Source of the DNA: Chloroflexota bacterium
GTDB lineage: Bacteria > Chloroflexota > UBA6077 > JACCZL01
Assembly (NCBI GenBank): GCA_020845495.1
Contig: JADLFM010000233.1
Location: 1 to 64,000 of the forward strand
Reading direction: 5' to 3'
Length of the DNA stretch: 64,000 nucleotides
The position numbers and the translations under genes are program-made. Positions 27,457 through 36,028 of this stretch are shown here, piece by piece (position 1 is the first letter of the stretch; every line of letters starts with the position of its first letter). Under the pieces are notes generated by a model, which was not told the DNA's origin, did not search any database, and was given only the letters and a program-made list of their open reading frames with translations.

Positions 27457-27634
27457 CGCCCTGACGCCTGCCGGCATCGCTCCTGCCGGCATCGCTCCTG
27501 GCGGCCTCAGCCATAGCGGCCTCAGCCATAGCGGCCTCAGCCATAGCGGCCTCAGCCATAGCGGCCTCAGCCATAGCGGCCTCAGCCATAGCGGCCTCAG
27601 CCATAGCGGCCTCAGCCATAGCGGCCTCAGCCAT
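27449..27634 (-). CDS. Repeat-encoded 61-residue frame between the two permease genes
   Basis: The ATG at 27634 overlaps the stop of the DppB-type gene in ATGGCTGA. The frame then reads nine MAEAA units, RSDAGRSDAGRRQGDG, and stops at TGA 27449-27451, which again overlaps an ATG (27456, the DppC-type start) in the same ATGGCTGA. The frame differs from the permease frame. It may be translated as part of a coupled relay rather than make a working protein. Confidence 0.35.
   Translation of the reverse strand: MAEAAMAEAAMAEAAMAEAAMAEAAMAEAAMAEAAMAEAAMAEAARSDAGRSDAGRRQGDG
27470..27499. repeat. 15-bp direct repeat, two copies, at the DppC-type start
   Basis: GCCGGCATCGCTCCT is repeated at 27470 and 27485. 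On the minus strand each copy gives AGGAGCGATG, a ribosome-binding-like box almost touching an ATG in the permease frame. Confidence 0.8.
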
Positions 27635-27639
27635 AGCGG
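27505..27639. repeat. Minisatellite: nine exact 15-bp units
   Basis: CCTCAGCCATAGCGG is repeated nine times without any mismatch (27505-27639). On the minus strand the unit is ATGGCTGAGGCCGCT when phased on ATG, nearly the same as the first codons of the DppC-type gene (ATGGCTGAGGCGGCT), which suggests it arose by expansion of that start region. Confidence 0.95.
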
Positions 27640-28547
27640 ATCCGGGGGTCGAGGTAAGCGTACAGGACGTCCACCAGCAGGTTGACGAGCGCCACGACGG
27701 TCGTCATCAGCAGGGTCACGCCCATCAGGACCGGATAGTCGCGGTTCGTGACGCTGGTGATGAAGTAGCGGCCGATTCCCGGCACCGCGAACACTGTCTC
27801 GACGTAGAACGATCCGACCAGTAGCTCGGCCAGCAGCAGACCGCCGATGGTGACGACCGGGATCAGTGCGTTCTTTAGCGCATGTCGACGCACTACCAGT
27901 GACTCCCGTAGCCCCTTGGCGCGAGCGGTCCGGACGTAGTCGGAGCGCAGCGTCTCCAGCAGCGCGGCACGGGTCGTCCGAGCGACTAGCGCCAGCGGGA
28001 ACAGGCTCAGTGTCACCGCCGGCAATACGTAGTTTCGCCAGCCGTCGATGCCACCGGGCGGGAGCCACGCCAGCCCGAGCGCGAAGACCCAGATCAAAAG
28101 CGGGCCGACCACGAACGACGGCACCGACACCCCAAGCACGGCCACTAGCATCGAGGCGTGGTCGGCGGCTGAGCGGTGATGTATGGCCGCCACCACCCCG
28201 AGCGGAAGACCGATGCCGATGGCCAGCGCCGTGGCGAGCAGGCCGATCCGCGCTGACGTCGGGAAGAAGTCCAGGATGATGTCGCCGACGCTCCGCGACA
28301 GATTCTTGTAGGACGGCCCGAAGTCGAAGCGGGTCACGACGCCCTGGAGGTAGTCGACATACTGCTGCCAGAGCGGGCGGTCCAGCCCATACTTGCGATT
28401 CAGATGCTCGATGGCCTGCGGCGGCACCGGCCGCTCACGGTCCCACGGACCGCCCGGTGTCAGGTGGTACAGGGTGAAGGTGAGAGTGTAGACCGTCAGC
28501 CAGACGGGCAGCAGCACGAGCACCCGCCGCAGCACGTAGCGCGTCAT
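27627..28547 (-). CDS. Oligopeptide ABC transporter permease (DppB/OppB type)
   Basis: A 306-residue permease with six helices. It opens with the family's MTRYVLRRVLVLLPVWLTVYTLTFTLYHLTPG, followed by the periplasmic segment RKYGLDRPLWQQYVDYLQGVV and the EAA loop DYVRTARAKGLRESLVVRRHALKNALIPVVT. The last residues DPRIRYG end at a TGA that lies in the first unit of the minisatellite. It is the second gene of a minus-strand cassette: binding protein, then this gene 22 bp later, then the DppC-type gene. The two ATPase subunits normally found in the operon are not in the window. Confidence 0.92.
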   Translation of the reverse strand: MTRYVLRRVLVLLPVWLTVYTLTFTLYHLTPGGPWDRERPVPPQAIEHLNRKYGLDRPLWQQYVDYLQGVVTRFDFGPSYKNLSRSVGDIILDFFPTSARIGLLATALAIGIGLPLGVVAAIHHRSAADHASMLVAVLGVSVPSFVVGPLLIWVFALGLAWLPPGGIDGWRNYVLPAVTLSLFPLALVARTTRAALLETLRSDYVRTARAKGLRESLVVRRHALKNALIPVVTIGGLLLAELLVGSFYVETVFAVPGIGRYFITSVTNRDYPVLMGVTLLMTTVVALVNLLVDVLYAYLDPRIRYG

Positions 28548-28569
28548 CGACGCCCTATCCCGTTGTTGC

Positions 28570-30279
28570 TCAGCGCGCGTCGGACAGCGACATCGTTCGG
28601 AGCGGCGTCAGGCCGAGCACGCGGGACGGGGTGTAGCCCCGGAGGTACGGCTTGACCAGCGACCGGACCTCGTATTGGAACAGGGGAATGTGCGGGTACT
28701 CGCTGGCCATGATCTGCTCGGCCTCGGCGTACAGGGATACCCGCTGTGCTCGTTCGGGCTCGCCGGTCGCCTGCCGCACTAATCGGTCGAAGCGGTCGTT
28801 GCGCCAACCGCCGTTGAACGAGCTTGGGTCGTTCTCGGAGTCCCAGAGCACGTTGTACCAGTTGTTCGGATCCTCGTAGTCCGAGAACCAGGAGCTTCGG
28901 TACAGGTCGCCACGGGTGGCCCACTCATCGCCGCGCCGCCACTTCAAGAAGACGGCCCACTCCATCGAGTCGAGGCGTACGTTGATGCCAAGGACGTCCT
29001 TCCAACGCTGCTGCGCGTACTCGGCGAAGAGGCGCCATTCAGCGCTGGTGTTGTACGTCAGCGTGATCGGCGGGAAGCCCTGTCCACCCGGATAGCCGGC
29101 GTCCGCCAGCAGTTGGCGAGCCTTCTCGGTATCGTCCTTGGGCCACGCCTCCGGCATCCGCCCGTCGATCCCTTCCGGCTGGGGTGTGTAGGCGGGCGAG
29201 CCGGCCCGCTTCATCACCAGATCGAGGATCTCACGGCGGTCGAGTGCCAGCCCAAGTGCCTCGCGCACACGTGAATCTTGCAGGTGCGGTCGGCGGTTAT
29301 TGACGACCAGCAGCGCCGTCCCGGACTGCGGGAACGCGCGGAGCTCCGCACTCAGCGTCGAGTCGGCCAGGATGCGGTCGACCTGGGTCGCCGGCAGCTC
29401 AGCCGGCACGCCGGCGCCGGTCGTATCGATCTCGCCGGCCTCGTAGGCGGCCAGCATCTGCTCGCTGCCGTCCTCGGGGAAGTGGCGGAAGGCGGCGCGC
29501 TCGATGGACGGCTTCCGACCCCAATAGGCATCGTTGCGCGTCAGCACGATCTGGGTGTTGTGCTGCCATTCGGACAGCAAGTACGGCCCGTTCGTGACGA
29601 TGTTCTCAGGCTCGGTCCACTGCTCGCCGTACCCTTCGACGACGTCCTGACGGAGCGGCGCGAGGGTCCAGGTCGCGGCCAGCCGCAAGAAGTACGAGGC
29701 CGGCTGCTCCAACCTCACTACGAGCGTGCGATCGTCGCGCGCCTCGACGCCAAGCTGATCTGGCGTCATCGTGCCGTCGTTGATGGCCTGCCCGTTTTGG
29801 ATCGGGAACAGCGCCTTGGCGTAGGGCGAGGCCGTCGCCGGGCTGACGTTCCGTCGCCATGCCCAGACGTAGTCGCCGGCCGTCACCGGCGTGCCATCCG
29901 ACCAGGTTGGCCCCTGCCGCAACGTGAAGGTGTAGGTAAGGCCGTCTGACGACATCAACCAGGACTGAGCGCCGAGCCCCGAGGCCGTCCCTGACTCGTC
30001 GAACGCGACCAGCGGGTCGAACAACTGCATGATGACGTCGATCGAGGCGATATCCTCGGCCAGCCCCGGGTCGAGCGTGGGCGGCTCCTGGGAAGGCAGC
30101 GAGATCACCTGGGTGCCCGCCTGACGCACGGTTGATACGCCCGGCGCGCGGGCCGGCGCCTGCCGGACGCCGGCTGCTCGCTGCACTGCCGCGCTCACAG
30201 GCTGGCCGTGGGCCGCGCCCAACAGGCCGACCAGCCCCAACGCCTGCCCGATCCGGGCGATTGCCGTCCGCCTCCGCAT
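28570..30279 (-). CDS. Extracellular solute-binding protein, family 5 (oligopeptide)
   Basis: A 569-residue periplasmic-type receptor. The signal peptide (about 1-32, AIARIGQALGLVGLLGAAHGQPVSA) has no lipobox Cys, so membrane tethering is not obvious. The mature part matches SBP_bac_5: EPPTLDPGLAEDIASIDVIMQLFDPL at the start, then LRQGPTWSDGTPVTAGDYVWAW, EALGLALDRREI and WFSDYEDPNNWYNVLW. GGGGGAG precedes the ATG. It leads the permease pair and should deliver oligopeptides, or other ligands seen with this family such as nickel or opines. Specificity cannot be read from sequence. Confidence 0.92.
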   Translation of the reverse strand: MRRRTAIARIGQALGLVGLLGAAHGQPVSAAVQRAAGVRQAPARAPGVSTVRQAGTQVISLPSQEPPTLDPGLAEDIASIDVIMQLFDPLVAFDESGTASGLGAQSWLMSSDGLTYTFTLRQGPTWSDGTPVTAGDYVWAWRRNVSPATASPYAKALFPIQNGQAINDGTMTPDQLGVEARDDRTLVVRLEQPASYFLRLAATWTLAPLRQDVVEGYGEQWTEPENIVTNGPYLLSEWQHNTQIVLTRNDAYWGRKPSIERAAFRHFPEDGSEQMLAAYEAGEIDTTGAGVPAELPATQVDRILADSTLSAELRAFPQSGTALLVVNNRRPHLQDSRVREALGLALDRREILDLVMKRAGSPAYTPQPEGIDGRMPEAWPKDDTEKARQLLADAGYPGGQGFPPITLTYNTSAEWRLFAEYAQQRWKDVLGINVRLDSMEWAVFLKWRRGDEWATRGDLYRSSWFSDYEDPNNWYNVLWDSENDPSSFNGGWRNDRFDRLVRQATGEPERAQRVSLYAEAEQIMASEYPHIPLFQYEVRSLVKPYLRGYTPSRVLGLTPLRTMSLSDAR

Positions 30280-30611
30280 GGCTCCCCCTTATCAGCGCGC
30301 CGCGGGTTGACCCCGCCGACTCCCCCAGAACGCGGTTGGCGGCGCTGCTGACCGCCGGGGACGCGGTTTATCCCATCCGCTTCGAGAGCGTGTCAAGAGC
30401 CGCGCTGACGCTCGAGCCACCTGTCGGCCGGAGATCCGGGCGGCAGCCGAACGCGCGGAGCGGCGGCCTGAGCACCCTCGCCCGCGAGCCGAGCGGCGTG
30501 TCGTGGGCAGTGAGCCCAACGGCTTCCTGGGGGCGGATCGAATGGCGTACCGAGCCGGAGACCCATGACGGATGGCTCACGGCTGTGAGGAAGCGCCAGG
30601 CGCTCCCCGGC
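30280..30611. other. Intergenic gap
   Basis: These 332 bp lie between the binding-protein gene and the DUF6920-like gene. Both flanking genes are on the minus strand. No gene or repeat was noticed. Confidence 0.4.
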
Positions 30612-31451
30612 TCACCCAGGTCCGGATGCCCGGATCAGGCGTGACACGTCGACGTTGTACGCCACGTCCTCGATCGTGAAGACGGCCCACGGGCGGCCAT
30701 CGTCGAGCCAGGTCGATGAGATGATCGCTGGGAGCCGGTACCCGCTCACCGTGGCCCAGCCGAGCGTCTCGTTGATCCAGAGCGTCTTCGCGCCGGCTGC
30801 GCCCTTGTAGCGCATCGTCTCCATCACCCAGAGTCGTCCGGTGTCCGGGTCGAAGCGAACGACGAACCGTTCACGCGTATCTCCGAACGGCACTACGAGC
30901 AGCGCCGCCGCGTCGTCCAACGGCTCCCAGCGCACCCGCTCGTCGGTCAGCAGGACCGCCGGCAGCAGCGCCAGCGACTCGGCCCAGAGGCGCAGGTTCG
31001 CCCCCTGGTCGGTCCTGGCGCCCTCCTCGACGCCGAACGGCGTCACCCCCCGACCGTGCCCGTCGAGGAACGTCTCGTCGACGTTCATCAGCGGGACGCC
31101 GAAGAACGTCACCTGGATGTAGCTGCGGAAGGCGCGCCCGGCCGCGTGGATGAAGCGGAAGCGCACCGGCAGATCGACCCCACCGACAGGGTGCACCGTT
31201 CCCCGGCCGCTTACGACGGCGGACGTGAGGACTGGGATGTGCTCCCCGTAGATCTCACGATAGTAGCGCTCGACTGGCGTGGGCAGGCCATCGGGCAGGG
31301 GCACGACAGCAGGGGGTGGCGCTCGGTCGAGGTACGCAGGCAACGGCTCCGGCCGTACCCGCAGCCCGAGCCAGCCGGCTCCGACCAGCCCACACACGCC
31401 TACGGCGGTGCCAACGCCGATCCTGGTACTGCGTCGTCTACCCGCGATCAA
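30612..31451 (-). CDS. Membrane-anchored DUF6920/DUF6544-like protein
   Basis: A 279-residue protein with one N-terminal helix (IGVGTAVGVCGLVGAGWLGL) and a soluble remainder of mainly beta character. Segments such as PTPVERYYREIYGEHIPVLTSA, FRFIHAAGRAFRSYIQVTFFGVPLMNVDETFLDGHG and NLRLWAESLALLPAVL resemble the DUF6544/DUF6920 family, in which a conserved Arg/Trp-rich core may bind a lipid or other ligand. The role is unknown. It stands alone between the transporter cassette and the M81 gene. Confidence 0.7.
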   Translation of the reverse strand: MIAGRRRSTRIGVGTAVGVCGLVGAGWLGLRVRPEPLPAYLDRAPPPAVVPLPDGLPTPVERYYREIYGEHIPVLTSAVVSGRGTVHPVGGVDLPVRFRFIHAAGRAFRSYIQVTFFGVPLMNVDETFLDGHGRGVTPFGVEEGARTDQGANLRLWAESLALLPAVLLTDERVRWEPLDDAAALLVVPFGDTRERFVVRFDPDTGRLWVMETMRYKGAAGAKTLWINETLGWATVSGYRLPAIISSTWLDDGRPWAVFTIEDVAYNVDVSRLIRASGPG

Positions 31452-31782
31452 CCGCCACTCCGTTCCCCGATGCCCCCATTCTACGTGCTTGCTGGCCGAT
31501 GATGGCCGCGGCGAGCCCGGACGCTTTCGCCAGCGTCACGTTCGCAGGCTTCGCTTCCGCGGCCTTTCCCCGCCGGCTGCGCGTGCACGTCGGGTAAGGT
31601 GCGTACACCCGGTCGACACGATCCGCTCGAGGGCGCACCTGTTCCTGCCGTGCCGGGTCGAGTACAACACGGCGAGAGGATCCGGGTTCCGGCCGGGTGC
31701 GCCCTCAGGGAGTGCGCCATGACGCAGCGCCGGATCTGCCGCGCGACGACGATGCGGCCTCGGAGCCCCGCTGGAGGACAGG
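31452..31782. other. Divergent intergenic region
   Basis: These 331 bp between the DUF6920-like gene and the M81 peptidase gene contain no gene. Promoters for both should lie here, but I see no clear hexamer pair. Confidence 0.4.
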
Positions 31783-33267
31783 ATGCGCCTGGCAGCCCTC
31801 GGCGTGTCGCACGAGACGAACACCTTCTCGCGCGTGCCGGCCGATTACGATCAGTTCGTTCGCAGTGGCATCTTACACGGTGACGAAATCGTCCGCGAGT
31901 ACGGCAACTCGAATGCCACGATGGCCGGCTTCCTCGAAGCAGCCGACCGTTTCGGCGTCGAGGTCGTGCCGCTGGTGATGGCTCGGACCGGCCCCATCGG
32001 GACAATCACCAGGGATGCTTTCGACCGGATCGTTGGCGAGATGCTCGATCTACTCCGCGCGGGCGGCCCCTGGGATGGGGTGCTGCTGGCACAACACGGA
32101 GCAGCCGTGTCCGAGGAGTACCCGGACGTGGACGGCGAGGTCACGGCGCGGGTGCGAGCGCTCGTCGGCCCGGACGTGCCGGTCGGCATGGCGATCGACA
32201 TGCACGCCAACGTCAGCCAGGCGATGATCGCGAACACCACGGCGACGGTGGTCTACCGCACCAACCCGCACCTGGACCCGCGCCAGCGTGCCCTCGAATG
32301 CGCCGAGATCATCGTCCGGACAGTCCGGGGTGAGGTTCGCCCAGTTCAGGCGCTGGAGATGCCGCCGATCGTCATCAATATCGTCAAGCAGTTCACCGGC
32401 GAGGAGCCGATGCTCGGCGTCGTGCAGGACGTCGAGGCAGTGATCTCCCGCCCGGGCATGCTCTCCGCCAGCGCCGCCGAGGGCTATCCGTACGCCGACG
32501 TCGAGGAGATGGGGATGGCCTTCCTCGCCATCCACAACGGCGACCCACAGGCTGCCCGCGACGCCGCCCGCTGGATGGCGCAGCGGGCCTGGGAACGACG
32601 GCAGGAGTTCGTCGGCGACACCCCCTCGACGGAGGAGGCACTCCGCTACGCCGCCGCGCAGAAGGGCCCGGTCGTGCTGATGGACGTCGGGGACAACATT
32701 GGCGGCGGCAGCTCGGCCGACTCGACGGTCATCCTGGAGGCGGCTCAGCGGCTCGGCATCCGTGGCTTGCTCCAGACGCTCTACGATCCAGAGGCTGTCC
32801 AGCAGTGCATCGCGGCCGGAGTGGGCGCGGAGCTCACGCTGCCGGTCGGGGCGAAGACGGACGATATGCACGGGCGCCCGGTAACCGTGACCGGCACGGT
32901 CCGAGTGCTCGCGGACGGCCACTACGAAGACCCGACACCGACGCACGGCGGCTTCCGCTTCTTCAACGCCGGGACGATGGCCGTGCTCGATACGACCGAT
33001 GGTCACACCCTCGTGCTGACGAGCCAGCGGGTCGGCAACACCAGCCTGGAGCAGATGTACCACGTCGGGGTGCGGCCAGAGCGGTATCAGATCGCGGTGG
33101 CCAAGGGGGTGGTGTCGCCTCGGCCCGCCTACTCCCGGATTGCGTCGGAGATCGTGCTGGTGAATACGCCCGGCGTCACGACCGCCGACTTGTCCTTCTT
33201 CACGTACCGCCGCCGGCGCCACCCGCTCTTCCCCTTCGAGCCTGACGCCACCTACCAGCCCGAGTAA
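31783..33267 (+). CDS. M81 family metallopeptidase (MlrC-like)
   Basis: A 494-residue protein of the MlrC family, named for the enzyme that completes microcystin/nodularin degradation. The N-terminal MlrC domain (1-290) has the signatures GVSHETNTFS, GVLLAQHGAAVSEEYPDVDGE and IDMHANVS with their metal-type Asp/His. The C-terminal domain (about 300-480) has VLMDVGDNIGGGSSADST. Many relatives occur in bacteria that never meet cyanotoxins, so the usual substrate is probably another small peptide or a D-amino-acid-like compound. GGAGG lies 5 nt ahead of the ATG. The nearby amidase and peptide ABC genes suggest, weakly, peptide recycling. Confidence 0.9.
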   Translation: MRLAALGVSHETNTFSRVPADYDQFVRSGILHGDEIVREYGNSNATMAGFLEAADRFGVEVVPLVMARTGPIGTITRDAFDRIVGEMLDLLRAGGPWDGVLLAQHGAAVSEEYPDVDGEVTARVRALVGPDVPVGMAIDMHANVSQAMIANTTATVVYRTNPHLDPRQRALECAEIIVRTVRGEVRPVQALEMPPIVINIVKQFTGEEPMLGVVQDVEAVISRPGMLSASAAEGYPYADVEEMGMAFLAIHNGDPQAARDAARWMAQRAWERRQEFVGDTPSTEEALRYAAAQKGPVVLMDVGDNIGGGSSADSTVILEAAQRLGIRGLLQTLYDPEAVQQCIAAGVGAELTLPVGAKTDDMHGRPVTVTGTVRVLADGHYEDPTPTHGGFRFFNAGTMAVLDTTDGHTLVLTSQRVGNTSLEQMYHVGVRPERYQIAVAKGVVSPRPAYSRIASEIVLVNTPGVTTADLSFFTYRRRRHPLFPFEPDATYQPE

Positions 33268-33346
33268 TCCGCGGGCGACGCCTGGTCCGCGTGCCGCTGG
33301 CGCGACGCGCGGGCCAGCGCCGGCCTGGTTCAAGCGCCGGCCTGGG

Positions 33347-34123
33347 TCAACTGATGACGCTGCGTATTGCCAGGACGACCACCGCGCCGAGCGCCGCGAA
33401 TACCACCAGCACCGGCGCGGCCCGAGGCTGGCTATGGCTGGCCTCCGGCAGTAGGTGGCCGGCCCCGATAGCCAGGAAGACCCCGGCGAACACCGCCAGC
33501 AGCGTGCCCAATATCGGCTCGGACGAGGACACGAGCGTGCTGAGGAACACGCCCAGCGGGGGCGCGAGCGCGTCGAGTGCCAGCACGATCTGCGCCGCAC
33601 GCAAACCGCTCCCGCCGGCGAGCACGAACGTCACCACGTTCATCCCATCGGCGAAGTCGTGGGCCAGGACCGCGAGCGCCACGATGGTCCCAAGCTCGAC
33701 GTCGGCGTGAAAGCCCAGGCCAATCGCCAGACCGTCGAGCGTGCTGTGGACGATCAACCCGGCCGCTGCCGTCAGCCCGAGCATGCCCTTTGACGTGGTG
33801 AGATCGTCGTCATGCGCGTGCGGTGCGTGCGGCTCTTCCTCCGGTGGGTGCTGATGCTCCCAGGTCTGCCGATGGACCAGCGCTTCGAGCGCTGAGAACG
33901 CCAAGAACCCGAGGACGGCCGCGCCGCCGACGAGGAACGGATGACCTACCGCCTCGGTCAGTTCCTCAGCCTCCGGCAACAGATCGACGAGGGCCGTGGC
34001 CACCAGGACACCGGCCGCGAAAGCCATGATCGGGTGTAAGCGGTGGCGCAGCCGCAGCGCCGCGACGCCCCCGAGGAGGGTCGAGACGAAGGGCAGAATC
34101 GCGACGATGACGAGCAGACTCAC
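33347..34123 (-). CDS. ZIP family metal transporter
   Basis: A 258-residue membrane protein with eight predicted helices. The metal path is visible in helix IV (HSTLDGLAIGLGF) and helix V (HDFADGMNVV). A cytoplasmic His-rich loop (HQHPPEEEPHAPHAHDDD) follows helix III. ZIP proteins bring Zn2+, Fe2+ or Mn2+ into the cytoplasm. Start GTG 34123. No zinc-uptake regulator gene or box was seen next to it. Confidence 0.9.
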   Translation of the reverse strand: MSLLVIVAILPFVSTLLGGVAALRLRHRLHPIMAFAAGVLVATALVDLLPEAEELTEAVGHPFLVGGAAVLGFLAFSALEALVHRQTWEHQHPPEEEPHAPHAHDDDLTTSKGMLGLTAAAGLIVHSTLDGLAIGLGFHADVELGTIVALAVLAHDFADGMNVVTFVLAGGSGLRAAQIVLALDALAPPLGVFLSTLVSSSEPILGTLLAVFAGVFLAIGAGHLLPEASHSQPRAAPVLVVFAALGAVVVLAIRSVIS

Positions 34124-34139
34124 GCGCGCCTCACAATGG

Positions 34140-34171
34140 CGCCCGTCACAACCCGTGGGGAGTGACGGGCG
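34140..34171 (-). promoter_or_regulatory. 10-bp hairpin ahead of the ZIP gene
   Basis: CGCCCGTCAC (34140-34149) pairs with GTGACGGGCG (34162-34171) around a 12-nt loop, 17 bp upstream of the ZIP start. It could be a 5'-UTR structure or the end of the preceding transcript. Confidence 0.4.
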
Positions 34172-34353
34172 TCCAGGGAGCTACCGAATTAGCGTGGCCC
34201 CTTCGGCTACCGGAGGGGCGTGGGCTGTGACGCTCAGGATGGACCGGGACGGCCCCCGCCGACAACCCTTACCTCGGACGAGCGCGTGTTCCGGGCAGGC
34301 CGATACCCCTGGCAGGCGCATACCCTGGGCAGGCCGATCCCCCGGGCAGGCAA

Positions 34354-34391
34354 GCAGGCGCCCGCCCGGCGTCTGCCAGACGGGCGCCTGC
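34354..34391 (-). terminator. 11-bp hairpin after the YceI-like gene
   Basis: GCAGGCGCCCG (34354-34364) pairs exactly with 34381-34391 around a 16-nt loop, 25 bp beyond the stop of the YceI-like gene. There is no T tract on the minus strand. Confidence 0.6.
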
Positions 34392-34415
34392 GACGAGGGG
34401 GAGCGCCGCGAGGGC

Positions 34416-35294
34416 TTAGAGCGATGGGCCGGAATCCCCGGCCGTCGTTGTGGCCCGCACGGCCTGGAAGTCGAACTCGACCGACATGGCGTCGTCGACG
34501 CTCAAGAGCGGGCCGATGTGAGGCGGCTTGAGATTGAAGCTCGTCATCAGAAATTGCGCGCTCGACTGACCCCGCATCTGGTCGCCGTCGAACGTCGCCG
34601 CCGTCGCGTACTCCGCCGGCTGGCTGATGCCGTGCACCGACTGATCGCCGATCAGCGGCAAATTGAGATCGCCGACCGGGAACGGCACGGTCAACCCCGG
34701 CGCCTCGCGGAGCACGAAATCGGCTGTGGGGTAGGTCTGGGTCTCGAGAAGTTGTTGCGCCATGTTGGTGCGGAGCGGCGGCTCGCACTGAAGCGTGCGC
34801 TGATCGACTGAGATCCGAGACTGCTCGCTCACGACCGTGCCGTCCGGCCGCAGCACGAACTCACCCGTCACCGAGCGGGTGGAGCATGTCGCCACCTTCG
34901 GCGGCTGCCCGAGGGTCTTGACGGTCATTCGGTAGCGGGCCTCACTCGCACCGGGGACCAGTTGGAGGCGAATCAGATCGTCGGTGGCGACCGTGCTGGG
35001 GGCGGCCGTTTCGGCCCCCGGTGCTGGCGCTTCCGCTCCCGCCGCCGGATCGGTGGCCTCCGGGCCGGGCGCAGGCGTTTCGTCGCGCACGACTGCTCCG
35101 ACGACGCTCGGACTGGCCGCGAACGCCCCCGGCGCCCCACCGAGGAGCACCAGGCCGGGGCTCAACAGCAGCGCGGCGGCGAGCACGGCACGTACGGGCC
35201 GGCAGTGCAGCGCCCGGGCCGCGTCGGCCTGGACGCCCGGCGTGAGATGACGGCGGGCCGCTCGCCGTCTCAGGCAAGACAACAGATACTGCAT
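34416..35294 (-). CDS. Secreted YceI-like protein
   Basis: A 292-residue exported protein. The N-terminus is long and basic (MQYLLSCLRRRAARRH...), with the hydrophobic core AVLAAALLLSPGLVLLGGAPGAFA ending near residue 60. A Pro/Ala/Glu/Thr linker follows (about 70-98). From about 105 to 285 the protein resembles the YceI lipocalin-like barrel: RYRMTVKTLGQPPKVATCSTRSVTGEFVLRPDGTVVSEQSRISVD, TYPTADFVLREA and the terminal FLMTSFNLKPPHIGPLLSVDDAMSVEFDFQA. YceI proteins bind polyisoprenoid-like lipids. A frame runs upstream to 35657, but GGGAG ahead of ATG 35294 sets the start. Confidence 0.8.
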   Translation of the reverse strand: MQYLLSCLRRRAARRHLTPGVQADAARALHCRPVRAVLAAALLLSPGLVLLGGAPGAFAASPSVVGAVVRDETPAPGPEATDPAAGAEAPAPGAETAAPSTVATDDLIRLQLVPGASEARYRMTVKTLGQPPKVATCSTRSVTGEFVLRPDGTVVSEQSRISVDQRTLQCEPPLRTNMAQQLLETQTYPTADFVLREAPGLTVPFPVGDLNLPLIGDQSVHGISQPAEYATAATFDGDQMRGQSSAQFLMTSFNLKPPHIGPLLSVDDAMSVEFDFQAVRATTTAGDSGPSL

Positions 35295-35476
35295 GGGCCA
35301 ACTCCCTGTCCGTGGAGTGGTAACCGCCGGCACGCGCCGGTGGCTGTGGGAGCGGACTCCTCCCACTCCATGAGCGTAGGGTGCTGTTGGCGGCAGGGCG
35401 GTCAGGCCGGAGACGGTGCGCCTGTTCGGCTGCGAACTTCCGCGCCACTGCCCGAGGCCACTGCCCGAGGCCATCT

Positions 35477-36028
35477 TCAGCGGGGCCGCGCGGGCATCTC
35501 CGTGCTTTTCACCTCGACGGCCGAGCGGTTCGTGGCCGACGATGCGCCGGCCGGCGCATCGCGCACGAGCCCGAAAAGCAGGCTGGCAAGCGAAACAGCG
35601 GCAAAGGCGGCGCTCAGCGCATGCGCATCGTCCCACTGGTCGCGGAACTCCGCCCAATCGGCCGGCAGCGTGGCCGGCGTCCAGGTTGCGATCGCGTCAT
35701 CGATCGGGCGGTTGCCGAAGGCGAAGCTGAGCAGCATGCCCGCGAAGCCAAGCGCTCCTATCAGGACCAGGGCCGCTGTGATACGCCGGTGGCGCACCAG
35801 TGCCAGGATGCCGAGCGAACTGAGCAGGCCGAGCACCTCGGCGATTCCGCCGACGATGACGAAGTCGCCGTAGAAGGTGTGCTGAACGGCCAGCCACTCG
35901 GCGCCGCTCAGGTGAAGCTTGCCCGGCCGCTCGAGGACGTGGGCCAGGGTCAGGCCGAGCGCCAGCGCGGCGCAGACGATACTGACGAACCACAACGTCT
36001 TCAGGATCGGTGATGCTGGCCTGGTCAT
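35477..36028 (-). CDS. Four-helix membrane protein (DUF1772-like)
   Basis: A 183-residue membrane protein: helix 1 WFVSIVCAALALGLTLAHVLE, then the polar segment RPGKLHLSGAEWLAVQHTFYGDF, helix 2 VIVGGIAEVLGLLSSLGILAL, helix 3 ITAALVLIGALGFAGMLLSFAF, a Trp-rich loop, and helix 4 ALSAAFAAVSLASLLFGL. The arrangement, with an N-helix followed by a conserved polar turn, resembles DUF1772 proteins of unknown function. GGGAGACGG precedes ATG 36028, which overlaps the stop of a short upstream frame by 4 nt. Confidence 0.7.
   Translation of the reverse strand: MTRPASPILKTLWFVSIVCAALALGLTLAHVLERPGKLHLSGAEWLAVQHTFYGDFVIVGGIAEVLGLLSSLGILALVRHRRITAALVLIGALGFAGMLLSFAFGNRPIDDAIATWTPATLPADWAEFRDQWDDAHALSAAFAAVSLASLLFGLVRDAPAGASSATNRSAVEVKSTEMPARPR

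Noticed and set aside
27505..27639. CRISPR array or coding repeat protein LWLRP
   Set aside because: There are no spacers. The LWLRP reading is merely the upstream part of the permease frame without any start codon.
27505..27639. On/off phase variation by repeat number
   Set aside because: The unit is 15 bp, so gain or loss of copies does not shift any frame; at most it alters the length of the coupling region.
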